Positions 1 through 9,200 of a DNA stretch of 64,000 nucleotides are shown here, in pieces. The first letter of the stretch is position 1; every line of letters begins with the position of its first letter. The notes under the pieces were generated by a model that was not told the DNA's origin, ran no database searches, and saw nothing but the letters and a program-made list of their open reading frames with translations. A program made the translations under genes and the position numbers. The DNA is from Paenibacillus endophyticus (lineage in GTDB: Bacteria; Bacillota; Bacilli; Paenibacillales; Paenibacillaceae), in assembly GCF_014192395.1 (NCBI RefSeq), contig NZ_JACHXW010000011.1, positions 62,001 to 126,000 of the forward strand. The letters run 5' to 3'.

Positions 1-468
1 CTACCCATCGCGTTCGCTATCATCGGAGGTATGCCGGAGAGCTTCGCTCCGCTCGTCAAGCTGTATAAAGAAGCCGCGGCAAAGGCAGGTCATGATCCGA
101 GCAAGCTGCCGATAGCGACGCATTCACACGGCTTCGTCGCGGATACAACCGAGCAAGCTGCCGACTCGTTTTTCCTGCCAACGCAGGCACAAATGAACGT
201 CATCGGGCGCGAGCGCGGCTGGCGCCAGAACTACGACCGCAGCGCTTATGACGCAGCCCGCAGCCTGCGCGGCGCGCTATATGTTGGCGATCCGGAGTAC
301 GTAGCCGAGAAAATCCTTCTTCTTCGCAAAAACCTAGGAGTTACCCGTTTCTTCCTGCATGTCAATGTCGGAACGATGCCTCACCGCGAGGTGCTTCACG
401 CCATTGAGCTGCTTGGCACGAAGGTAGCGCCGATCGTACGGAAAGAGCTTACAAAAAACCAGCCCTAA
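1..468 (+). CDS. LLM-class flavin-dependent oxidoreductase, C-terminal part (5' end outside window)
   Basis: The reading frame is open from base 1, so the first ATG (base 31) is internal and the gene begins before the window. About 155 residues are visible. The segment with GGMPESFAPLV, the SHGFVAD stretch and the late GDPEYVAEKI and FFLHVNVGTMPH motifs matches the C-terminal half of bacterial luciferase-like monooxygenases, which use reduced flavin to oxidise small organic substrates in the cytoplasm. The GDPE/V-A-E-K motif is the usual phosphate-binding region near the end of the TIM barrel. The substrate cannot be inferred. A strong terminator follows at once, so this is the last gene of its transcript. 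Confidence 0.85.
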   Translation, partial: LPIAFAIIGGMPESFAPLVKLYKEAAAKAGHDPSKLPIATHSHGFVADTTEQAADSFFLPTQAQMNVIGRERGWRQNYDRSAYDAARSLRGALYVGDPEYVAEKILLLRKNLGVTRFFLHVNVGTMPHREVLHAIELLGTKVAPIVRKELTKNQP

Positions 469-481
469 TGATTACAGCGGA

Positions 482-526
482 ACGGCCGCCTTGGACGATG
501 AACGAAGTCCAAGGCGGCCGTTTTTC
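482..526 (+). terminator. Rho-independent terminator of the flavin oxidoreductase
   Basis: A perfect 15-bp stem (482-496 with 507-521) with a 10-nt loop runs into TTTTTC. It lies 13 bases after the stop codon of the upstream plus-strand gene. Confidence 0.9.
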
Positions 527-616
527 ATATAGTTAGGGAGGAGTATAAAACGAAATGTTACTGTCTTTTGCAATAAGCGTTCTGACCTTTTGAATCGCCA
601 TGGTGATCCCTTCAGC

Positions 617-641
617 AAAAAACCTCCGGCTGGAGGTTTTT
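617..641 (-). terminator. Terminator of the SF0329-like gene
   Basis: Stem 618-627 with 632-641 (CCTCC/GGAGG core with A/T flanks). Read on the minus strand it ends in a T-run. It lies just beyond the stop codon of the minus-strand gene at 655-1224. The plus-strand side is also T-rich, so it could work in both directions. Confidence 0.7.
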
Positions 642-654
642 AAGTTTTTTCTTG

Positions 655-1224
655 TCATAGCGTACTGCGCCGCAGCTCATAAAAATACTGCACGATTGGA
701 TGCTTTAACTTCATCTTCTCGGACAAGTTTAAAATACGCTTTCTGCCGACTCGTCTGTCCACCAAAGCTAAAATATTCAAGAGAATATCGCTGCTCTCCA
801 GGCTTTCCTCTATTGAAGTGGATAAAAATTGATTAGCTGCTACGGTAAAATTTGATTTGCTTAATGATGACTGCGCTGACAAAAGCTCCTTTGCATATTC
901 TGATATTTTCCTACCTCTGAACATGACTTTTATACGGTCCTCCGGAACTTTCCCTTCGGTTTCTTTTCTGAGCGCTTCAATTTCTTCATCGGAGATCGGA
1001 ATTTGGATATTTGGATCATTTTTAATTTCAAGCTCCGTCTGATACCATCTGATTAAGGTCGTTATATCAGCCATATTGAATACGTTCTTTTTATCTACCG
1101 CAATATAACAAAGCCCAGCCTTATCAGGTAAATAACGGTAGCTGGTTGAACGGTACTCGACCCTTCCAACTAACGCAGGAGAGAGAAAGCTCTCCAGTTG
1201 TTGCTTCAATTTACTCCAGGACAT
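655..1224 (-). CDS. SF0329-like conserved protein of unknown function
   Basis: 189 residues with an AGGAGGATAC ribosome binding site directly before the ATG. The N-terminus (WSKLKQQLESFLSPALVGRVEY, followed by an aromatic TSYRYL stretch) resembles the small family annotated as SF0329, whose role is unknown. That assignment is from memory of the family and is moderately secure. The first 75 residues look globular; the rest is charged and helical (residues ~80-110 acidic, then K/R-rich). No signal peptide, membrane segment or catalytic motif is evident. It has its own terminator downstream and about 400 bp of non-coding DNA upstream, so it is probably monocistronic. Confidence 0.6.
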   Translation of the reverse strand: MSWSKLKQQLESFLSPALVGRVEYRSTSYRYLPDKAGLCYIAVDKKNVFNMADITTLIRWYQTELEIKNDPNIQIPISDEEIEALRKETEGKVPEDRIKVMFRGRKISEYAKELLSAQSSLSKSNFTVAANQFLSTSIEESLESSDILLNILALVDRRVGRKRILNLSEKMKLKHPIVQYFYELRRSTL

Positions 1225-1634
1225 GTATCCTCCTAAATGCTATGTTCTTTATTATATATACCTAATGGATCAGTCGTTCTATACTCCATCATACAATAAC
1301 CAACACAGTGATCATACTACATACACGCAATCTTGACCTACTCCTTTTTCATCTGAGGTGGCCTATACACGTTGTGGATCATATAATTATTACATCAATA
1401 TCCGATCCTCCATGTTCAAAAAAGGATTTGAATTCTTAGCTCCGAGAATATATGTGCATGAAAAATGGACTGTCCACTTCTTTGCAGCTATAACAAAACA
1501 AGCGATCTTCGAGATAAGATATAACTATCTTCTCGAAGATCGCTTATTGTTTCATACGAATCATGCATATTCAATTTATTATTCATGCTTAATATTTGTT
1601 GTGAGCCTATTGCTGACGCACATAAATTCATGCT
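1225..1634. other. Intergenic region, no gene seen
   Basis: This AT-rich 410-bp stretch separates two minus-strand genes. It contains the promoter region of the SF0329-like gene (TATATATA-like sequence near 1250) and the terminator hairpin of the SLH gene at 1500-1545. The plus-strand open frame that runs through it into the SLH gene is an antisense shadow. Confidence 0.6.
1490..1545 (-). terminator. Terminator hairpin downstream of the first SLH protein gene
   Basis: A 15-bp perfect stem (1500-1514 with 1531-1545) with a 16-nt loop that can pair further. The minus-strand reading continues into GTTTTGTT. It lies about 90 bases beyond the stop codon of the SLH gene. Confidence 0.7.
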
Positions 1635-4600
1635 TTACATATTCTTTTGTTCCAGCATTCTCAATAGAATCGTTGCAGCCTCAGCCCGCGTTGTTTTATC
1701 ATTGGGAGCAAACCCATTTATGCTTTTACCGCGAACAAGTCCCGAATTTTTCATCGCTGCCACTGCGCCCTTCGCCCAATTTGGAATCTGATGATCATCC
1801 ACAAAGCCGGTTGTTGAATTGACGTCCGCCTTTAAGTCGAGTGCTCTCGCAATCATCACTACCGTCTCCAATCTAGTCACTGCTTTATTCGGGCGGAAAC
1901 TGCTATCCTCGAAGCCTTCAATAATACCGGCTTGCACGGCCCGTGCTACCGCTTCCTTCGCCCAAGGTGCAATTTTCGCTGAATCGGTAAAAGATATATG
2001 GGCCATATCTGCTTTCGGCTTCAACGCATTCATCAACATCACCACAAACTCCGCTCGTGTAACAGCAGCATTCGGCCTAAATGTGCCGTCTGGGTAACCG
2101 CTAACGATTCCTTTATTTACAGCTAGTTTGATATTAATGGCTGCCCAATGCCCTGAGATATCGTTAAATTCAGATATTGGACTTGAATTTAACGGCCCAC
2201 AAGGTACTCTCTGGCCGTTCACTGATTCAACACATAGCACCGCAAATTTTGCTAAGTGATTTACTTCTACCGAGATCCAGCTGCCATCGATCTTGCCACC
2301 AGCAACCTCCACCCAGGCTTTCTTTGTTTCGTCAAAATAGAATACTCCCGGTTGCTGTCCCTCCGCCAATTTTGATGGCTCAAATGCAAAGGATATCGTT
2401 ATCCATTTTTTGAAATTCTCTACAATGTTTTTCGAGATCTCAAAAACGTCGCTGACCGGATGCATTTGTTGGATTAGAAGTTTTTTGATTTCCAAATCTC
2501 TTTTAATTGTTATTTTTAACTCCTTGTCTATTGCCCCTGACGGAATAAATATTTTCACATCATTTTCAAAGCTAACCTCTCCTATTGCTCCCGCGGGCAA
2601 TGTTAATTTTCCGTCCGTTGAGACTACCTTGATGATGCTTGGTCCGCCAGAGCTTATGTTTGCGCTCCATTGCGCATACAGCGTCATGTTCACGCTTCCC
2701 ATAGCGAACGTTGCCCCAGCTGCGTAGCTCGTTCCGCTGCCATTTGCCGCAGTGTTCCAGCCGGCAAATGTATAGCCCGTTCTCGCCAAGCTGCCATTAC
2801 CCAACACCGTTACCGATGTGCCGGTTTCGTACGTTCCGCTGTCCGTTGGCACTGTTCCTCCAGTGCTTCCGTTTCCGTTATACGTAACCGTATAGGTAGG
2901 GCTCAACGTCCACTGCGCATACAGCGTTACATTCGCGCTTCCCATAGCGAACGTTGCCCCTGCCGCATAACTCGTTCCGCTGCCGTTCGCCGCAGTATTC
3001 CAGCCGGCAAATGTATAGTCCGTTCTTACCAAACTTCCTTTACCCAACACCGTTACGAATTCACCTGTTTCGTACGTTCCGCTGTCCGTAGGCACCGTTC
3101 CTCCGGTGCTTCCGTTTCCGTTATACGTAACCGTGTAGGTAGGGCTCAACGTCCATTTCGCATACAGCGTCGTGTTCACGCTTCCCATAGCGAACGTTGC
3201 CCCAGCTGCGTAGCTCGTTCCGCTGCCATTTGCCGCAGTGTTCCAGCCGGCAAATGTATAGCCCGTTCTCGCCAAGCTGCCATTACCCAACACCGTTACC
3301 GATGTGCCGGTTTCGTACGTTCTGATGTCAGTAGGAACTGCCCCTCCGGTGCTGCTATTGCCGTTATACGTAACGGTGTACGTCGGGTTCAACGTCCATT
3401 TCGCATACAGCGTCGTGTTCACGCTTCCCATAGCGAACGTTGCCCCAGCTGCGTAGCTCGTTCCGCTGCCATTTGCCGCAGTGTTCCAGCCGGCAAATGT
3501 ATAGCCCGTTCTCGCCAAGCTGCCATTACCCAACACCGTTACCGATGTGCCGGTTTCGTACGTTCTGATGTCAGTAGGAACTGCCCCTCCGGTGCTGCTA
3601 TTGCCGTTATACGTAACGGTGTACGTCGGGTTCAACGTCCATTTCGCATACAGCGTTACGTTCGCGTTCCCCATCGTAAGTGCCGCACCTGCCGCATAGT
3701 TCGTTCCGCTGCCATTCGCCGCAGTATTCCAGCCGGCAAACGTGTAGCCTGTTCTTACCAAGCTGCCATTACTCAACACCGTTACCGATTCACCTGTTTC
3801 GTACGTTCCGATGTCAGTAGGAACTGCCCCTCCGGTGCTTCCGTTTCCGTTATACGCAACCGTGTAGGTAGGGCTCAACGTCCACTGCGCATACAGCGTC
3901 GTGTTCACGCTTCCCATAGCAAACATTGCCCCAGCTGCGTAGTTCGTTCCGCTGCCATTTGCCGCAGTGTTCCAGCCGGCAAATGTATAGCTCGTTCTCG
4001 CCAAGCTGCCATTACCCAACACCGTTACCGATGTACCGGTTTCGTACGTTCCGCTATCCGTTGGCACCGTTCCTCCGGTGCTTCCGTTTCCGTTATACGT
4101 AACGGTGTACGTCGGGTTCAACGTCCATTTCGCATACAGCGTCGTGTTCACGCTTCCCATAGCGAACGTTGCCCCAGCTGCGTAGCTCGTTCCGCTGCCA
4201 TTTGCCGCAGTGTTCCAGCCAGCAAATGTATAGCCCGTTCTCGCCAAGCTGCCATTACCCAACACCGTTACCGATGTGCCGGTTTCGTACGTTCTGATGT
4301 CAGTAGGAACTGCCCCTCCGGTGCTTCCGTTTCCGTTATACGTAACGGTGTACGTCGGGTTCAACGTCCATTTCGCATACAGCGTTACATTCGCCATATC
4401 CAAAGTCAGCGTTGAACCTGGCGCATAGCTAGTTCCACTGCCGTTCACAGCGGTGTTCCAACCCGCAAACGTGTAGCCCGTTTTCTCCAAGCTTCCCTTA
4501 CCCAACACCGTTGCCGATGCGCCTATCCCATATGTGCTGCTATCTATAAGTCCAGTTCCTCCCGTGTTCCCATTACCATGATAAGTTACTGTCGAGTTTT

Positions 4601-5501
4601 CATATACCAGATTCATGTTGTCCCCTACCACCATAAACGTGTTGTTACCATATTGAATATCAAGAAGAAAGTCAGTGACACCCGATGCACTTCGCTTCCA
4701 GCTAACTCCATCGCTGGAGGTCATAATTGTTCCCCCAAATCCTACTGCTACATATCGGCCATTGCCATAAGTAATGCTGCCTAATGATTGTGTTATGCCC
4801 GATGTTTGCACTGTCCAAGTCATTCCATCGGGTGATGTTACAACCGTTCCGGTGGTTCCTACCGCCACATATTGCCCGTTGCCATAAGTTACAGCCTGCA
4901 GATAATTGCTTGTATTCGATATTCGCTCTGTCCAACTTACTCCGTCAAGTGAAGACCATATCTCACCATGCTGTCCCACCGTTACAAACTTATCACCATA
5001 AGTAACGCCATACATATAAGATCCACCAGCGCCAGAAAGAATTTGACTATCCCAAGTCACTGCATCAGAGGAGGTCACTACTGTTCCAAATTGCCCAGTC
5101 GCTACATACTTGCCACCCCCGTGAGCGATGCTTGATAAAATATTACTAGTATCTGAGGTAGAAATTCCAAGCACATGTCCAGGCACCCAAGTTAGGATCG
5201 TCCCGGCCCCGCCCACCATCACATACTTGCCGTCAGCATAGATAATATCATTGAGGCTTGCTGAAGTACCTGTCACGACACTAGATGAGAACTGACCTCC
5301 ACTATTGTCTAAGGAATAATAAAGTGCCCCGCTATCTCCAACAGCGACAAACCTGTCAGTTCCACGGGTAACACCATTCATCTTTTTACTCAATTGAGGG
5401 TCTGGCTTGCTCCATGCAGCAAAAGTAGAAGCAGGGTGAATCATTTCCAATAAAACAAGTAATGCAATAAACAAAAAAACATAACGCCGTTTATTCATCA
5501 A
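1635..5501 (-). CDS. Giant SLH surface protein with propeller-like and InlB B-repeats
   Basis: 1288 residues. A signal peptide (MMNKRRYVFLFIALLVLLEM to about residue 29) precedes seven ~40-residue repeats of the YCF48/propeller kind (residues ~35-300; recurring FVAVG..G and SSDG.SW motifs). Eight 81-residue InlB B-repeats (Listeria-Bacteroides type; YTVTYNGNGSTGG, YTFAGWN, TLYAKW) fill residues ~300-947. A ZU5-like beta region (~955-1095) and three SLH domains (~1110-1288) end the protein. SLH domains bind pyruvylated secondary cell wall polymer, so the protein should be displayed on the cell wall. TAGGAGG lies 6 bases before the ATG. Its ZU5-SLH tail closely resembles that of the next SLH gene. 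Function is unknown; adhesion or surface structure is likely. Confidence 0.88.
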   Translation of the reverse strand: MMNKRRYVFLFIALLVLLEMIHPASTFAAWSKPDPQLSKKMNGVTRGTDRFVAVGDSGALYYSLDNSGGQFSSSVVTGTSASLNDIIYADGKYVMVGGAGTILTWVPGHVLGISTSDTSNILSSIAHGGGKYVATGQFGTVVTSSDAVTWDSQILSGAGGSYMYGVTYGDKFVTVGQHGEIWSSLDGVSWTERISNTSNYLQAVTYGNGQYVAVGTTGTVVTSPDGMTWTVQTSGITQSLGSITYGNGRYVAVGFGGTIMTSSDGVSWKRSASGVTDFLLDIQYGNNTFMVVGDNMNLVYENSTVTYHGNGNTGGTGLIDSSTYGIGASATVLGKGSLEKTGYTFAGWNTAVNGSGTSYAPGSTLTLDMANVTLYAKWTLNPTYTVTYNGNGSTGGAVPTDIRTYETGTSVTVLGNGSLARTGYTFAGWNTAANGSGTSYAAGATFAMGSVNTTLYAKWTLNPTYTVTYNGNGSTGGTVPTDSGTYETGTSVTVLGNGSLARTSYTFAGWNTAANGSGTNYAAGAMFAMGSVNTTLYAQWTLSPTYTVAYNGNGSTGGAVPTDIGTYETGESVTVLSNGSLVRTGYTFAGWNTAANGSGTNYAAGAALTMGNANVTLYAKWTLNPTYTVTYNGNSSTGGAVPTDIRTYETGTSVTVLGNGSLARTGYTFAGWNTAANGSGTSYAAGATFAMGSVNTTLYAKWTLNPTYTVTYNGNSSTGGAVPTDIRTYETGTSVTVLGNGSLARTGYTFAGWNTAANGSGTSYAAGATFAMGSVNTTLYAKWTLSPTYTVTYNGNGSTGGTVPTDSGTYETGEFVTVLGKGSLVRTDYTFAGWNTAANGSGTSYAAGATFAMGSANVTLYAQWTLSPTYTVTYNGNGSTGGTVPTDSGTYETGTSVTVLGNGSLARTGYTFAGWNTAANGSGTSYAAGATFAMGSVNMTLYAQWSANISSGGPSIIKVVSTDGKLTLPAGAIGEVSFENDVKIFIPSGAIDKELKITIKRDLEIKKLLIQQMHPVSDVFEISKNIVENFKKWITISFAFEPSKLAEGQQPGVFYFDETKKAWVEVAGGKIDGSWISVEVNHLAKFAVLCVESVNGQRVPCGPLNSSPISEFNDISGHWAAINIKLAVNKGIVSGYPDGTFRPNAAVTRAEFVVMLMNALKPKADMAHISFTDSAKIAPWAKEAVARAVQAGIIEGFEDSSFRPNKAVTRLETVVMIARALDLKADVNSTTGFVDDHQIPNWAKGAVAAMKNSGLVRGKSINGFAPNDKTTRAEAATILLRMLEQKNM
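2661..4604 (-). repeat. Eight tandem 243-bp repeats encoding the InlB B-repeats
   Basis: The 8-mer CAACGTCC recurs at 2661, 2904, 3147, 3390, 3633, 3876, 4119 and 4362, giving a strict 243-bp (81-codon) period. Units 3147-3389 and 3390-3632 read as identical over their full length. The unit at 4119 differs from them at only a few bases. The unit at 4362 (first in the protein) is the most divergent. The pattern implies recent unit duplication or gene conversion. Confidence 0.92.
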
Positions 5502-5602
5502 TCTCTACCTCCTAATCTAAAATAATTATGATTTGTGCTTGATGTCATTCGTCATTTTTTTTATAGTGACTCTCTTAGATTCGAAAGACATATAGTCATA
5601 TT

Positions 5603-5743
5603 TTATTGAACATGAATCAACACTTTAGCAGCGCCACCATCCGTCATATTCCAGTTATATGCAGCCGCCATAGCCGTCCCTGGTATAAACGGCGTAATCA
5701 TACTTACTAGCAATGGATACATCAACGGTCTGCATTTCAGCAA
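5603..5743 (-). CDS. Possible small secreted or membrane peptide gene (TTG start)
   Basis: A 46-codon frame starts with TTG and has an AGGAGGAG ribosome binding site 9 bases upstream (5752-5759). The product begins with basic residues, then a hydrophobic stretch (MYPLLVSMITPFIPGTAMAA) that resembles a signal peptide ending in AMA, then about 20 polar residues (YNWNMTDGGAAKV). It lies about 100 bp before the first SLH gene on the same strand. It may be a small exported peptide, a leader, or the remnant of a secreted protein that lost its body. I do not recognise a family. Existence as a gene rests only on the ribosome binding site and the signal-like sequence. Confidence 0.35.
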   Translation of the reverse strand: MLKCRPLMYPLLVSMITPFIPGTAMAAAYNWNMTDGGAAKVLIHVQ

Positions 5744-5992
5744 GATACCTTACTCCTCCTTGTCATTTAAATTTTTAAAAAACTTAAACTACATCCCTGA
5801 CCACTCCGCCTCTAAACCTTTCTCCTATAAGAACGGAATACAGTTTGTATCATCCTTGCGGTAAAACACGCCTTGCCCGTCTATTGCATTCTGGTCTTTC
5901 AATTTACACAACATAAGAGGGGGTACTTAGAAGTTGCAAGCCTGAATCTCGATATTCTGCAGGTAAGTAGCTAGGAGAGGAGCTCCAATTCC
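5744..5992. other. Intergenic region between two possible small ORFs
   Basis: No coding frame of note. A GGAGCTCC-centred palindromic patch lies near 5978-5986. The minus-strand ribosome binding site of the TTG-started small frame is at 5752-5759. Confidence 0.4.
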
Positions 5993-6085
5993 TTATGCTC
6001 CTAAATGATGAAAGGCAATTAGACCGCAGGTTGAATATATGCAATTACAATTGGGACTTACACTCACATATTTCAATGGTTCCAT
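5993..6085 (-). CDS. Possible 30-residue cysteine-containing peptide
   Basis: An ATG-started 30-codon frame (MEPLKYVSVSPNCNC, then IYSTCGLIAFHHLGA) is preceded by AAGGAAGG at good spacing. A TATAAT-like element about 25 bases further upstream follows directly after the terminator of the second SLH gene. It has three cysteines in an NCNC...TC pattern. Having its own ribosome binding site and possible promoter in an otherwise empty region argues for expression, but so short a frame can arise by chance. No modification enzyme is adjacent, so a modified-peptide role is not supported. Confidence 0.3.
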   Translation of the reverse strand: MEPLKYVSVSPNCNCIYSTCGLIAFHHLGA

Positions 6086-6131
6086 GTACTTACCTTCCTT
6101 GAAACAAATCTATATTTATTATAATATTTGG

Positions 6132-6168
6132 AAAACAAAAAATGACCTACCCAATCGGGTAGGTCATT
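6132..6168 (-). terminator. Terminator of the second SLH protein gene
   Basis: A perfect 12-bp stem (6141-6152 with 6157-6168) with a 4-nt loop. The minus-strand reading runs into TTTTTTGTTTT. It lies about 115 bases past the stop codon of the gene at 6282-10985. Confidence 0.85.
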
Positions 6169-6281
6169 AACTAAATAGGGTAGGCGAAATGGCAAATGCG
6201 AAAAGGCATGCAGTGAACTTTGGTGGCATCGGCTTTCAGCTTGAGCCTTTGTATTAGTCATTATAATAACTTTACTGACCG

Positions 6282-9200
6282 TTATTTTTCGTTTACTACA
6301 TTCAACATATTCAGAAGCATAACAACCGCTTCGGCTCTTGTTGTTTGTGCGCGGGGATTGAATGTGTTCACCCCTGTACCTTTCACTACACCGCGCTCTT
6401 TCAGAGCGGCTACTGCACTTTTGGCCCAGATCGGAATCGATGAATCATCTGCGAAAGAGGTGACTGCATTCGGGTCTAGTAGCAGCTCGAATGCCTTTCC
6501 AATCATCGTTGCCATCTCAGCCCGCGTAATATTCGCATTCGGCTGGAAGGTCCCATCCTGATATCCGCTAATAATGCCAGCTTGCACCGCTTGTGCTACC
6601 GCAGCGCGCGCCCAAGTCCCAATGTCCGCTTTATCTGTGAAGGTCAGCTCCGCTCCTGCTTCCTGAGCGTTCAATGCTTTCATCAGCATGACGGTGAATT
6701 CTGCACGGGTTATCGTTTTACCTGGCTTGAACGTTCCGTCCACATAGCCATTCACAATGCCATCTTTTACTGCTTGCTTGATGCTTGCTTCAGCCCAGTG
6801 TCCTGCGATATCACTAAGTTCAGCAGGCGTTGTTCCCTCTGACACGGGAAGTCCTGTCAATTGGTCTACAACAAGAACCGCAAATTTCGTAAAGTGATTA
6901 ACCTCTACTGAAATCACATTTCCGCTTGTCTTGCTGCCTTTCACTTCTACCCATTCTTTCTTCCCTTCATCGAAATAGAAGATCGCAACCCCTTGGCCGC
7001 TCTTCACATTGTTCGCATCGAAAGCAAAGGTGAGCGTTACAGGCTTGATGAAATTACCCGGGATGTTTTTCAATACTTCATATACCGAGCTTGCAAGAAC
7101 CTCTTTATTGGCTAACACATTTTTCGTATCCAGCCATTTCGTAATCGTTAATTTCAGTTCTTGATTGACTGCGCCTGTAGGCACGGTAATCGTGAATCGC
7201 TCTTCCAAGCTTACCTCGCCAATTGATCCAACTGGAAGCGTTAGGCTCCCGTCTTTTGATGTCACTTTAGCTGGAGTAGGAACAACACTTCCGCCATTGC
7301 CTCCGCTAATAGGTGGAACTGTTGCTTCATTCACAGTCACCGTATACGTAACCTGCGTTACGCCATCCTCAGCGGTTACGATGACTTTATTGCCTGTCGC
7401 TAATACGGTTGCTACTGTTACACCGTCTGCATGGTACACTTCAAACATCGCATCCGCTGCTGGCGTGATTGCTGCTTTCAGCGCTGCCAAAGTTGTACCG
7501 GATGGAATGGCTGTTATCGTTTCATTGCCTGTGCCCGTTGCACTTACCGTGCCGATTGTCGAAGTTAGCGTCGCATCTGTCTTTTTCAGTACCGTCACCG
7601 TATACGTAACCTGTGTTACGCCATCTTCAGCAGTGATTATGACTTTATTACCTGTCTCTAATCCTGTAGCTACCGTTATTCCGTCTGCTTGGTACACTTC
7701 AAACGTCGCATCCGCTGCTGGCGTGATTGCTGCTTTCAGCGCTGCCAAAGTTGTACCATATGGAATGGCTGTTATCGATTCATTGCCTGTGCCGTTGGCA
7801 CTTACGGTGCCGATTGTCGAAGTTAGCGTCGCTGCCGTTTTCACTAACGTTACCGTATACGTAACCTGTGTTACTCCATCCTGCGCTGTAACGATGACCT
7901 TATAGCCTGTTGCCAAAGTTGATGCTGCTGTTGTCCCATCTGCTTCGTAGACCTTAACCGTCGCGCCCGCTGTTGGCGTAATCGCTGCCTTTAGCGCCTC
8001 TAACGTCGTTGTGCTCGGAATGTTCGTAATCGTCTTTTGCAATGTTCCGCCCGTGCTAACCGTTCCAATTGTAGAGGTTAACGTTGCGGTGGTATTAATC
8101 CATCTAGCAAATAACGTCTTACTCGCCGTGATCGTAAAGCTGTCTGCCGCCGAGTAGCTCTTGCCGGTTCCATCCGCTAGCGTATTCCATCCCGCGAACG
8201 TATAACCTGTCTTGACCAAATTGCCGGTATTTCCAGCAACGCTAACCGTTGTTCCACGCAAATACGCGGTTTCGGCACTCGGCAGGTCTCCATCGGTTTC
8301 ACCGTTTCCGTTATAGGCGACATGATGGAGCTGAGAGCTCTGCAAGTAAGGATACCCCTCGTTAAGCGAGGAATCGATTGCCCATGTATGCTCAAAATCC
8401 CAACCTTCATAGCTGCTTTGCAGCATCATCGCCGCTGTCGTTAGCCCCGTACCGCCACTTGTTCCCGAACTTGTTTGTCCCGTTGTCTCGCTATCGTAGA
8501 AGCTATTGATTGCAAGATCATTGTTTCCAGCTAAGCCGCCTAAGCGTCCGTCGCCTGTTACGGCACCCGTTGCATAGCTATTGATGATACTATACCGGGT
8601 ATTACCAACCAATCCGCCGGCGAAAGTCTTCCCATTCACACTTCCATTGTAGTAGCTGTCAGAGAGAAATCCATCATTGTGTCCTACCAAACCACCGGCT
8701 GTCCGATGTTGACCGCTAATGTTTCCGGTAGCAAAGCTCTTGTTAATCGTGCCCTCGTTAAAGCCGACCAATCCGCCTGCATATGTCGCCGCTCCACTCA
8801 GACTTCCCGCAAAGAAGCTATTGGTAATGCTGCTTTCATTATAGCCTACCAATCCGCCTGCAGAGTCCCCGGTGACGCTTCCTGTGATGACCCCGCTGTT
8901 CGTGATCGTTCCTCCGTTCACTCCAGCTAGTCCACCGGCATACGATCGACTGCCTACATCGATGTTTTCCAGAATGACATTACTGACTATCCCTTGGGAT
9001 ATATATCCGAATAGTCCTACAGGTTCTTCAGAATTATATTTAGTTCTACTACTCTTTAAATTCGCAATCGTATAACCATTGCCGTCGAAGTTTCCTGCAA
9101 ATGCACGATACCAATTACCAATGGGCACCCAGCCATCACCCGCCGCATAACCGCTCAAATCGATATCCGCTGTCAGCTTAAAACTCGCGTTTAAGAAATA

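Noticed and set aside
2670..4415. A 581-codon plus-strand ORF with repeated Arg/Ser-rich units
   Set aside because: It is the antisense shadow of the 243-bp repeat array of the SLH gene. Its own periodicity comes from the repeats, it has no ribosome binding site, and its composition is typical of a shadow frame.
2661..4604. CRISPR-like regular repeats
   Set aside because: The 243-bp period without spacers, in frame within a protein gene, is a protein repeat and not a CRISPR array.
7165..7905. A 246-codon plus-strand ORF rich in Val/Thr/Pro
   Set aside because: Antisense of the ATLTS repeat modules of the second SLH gene; no ribosome binding site.
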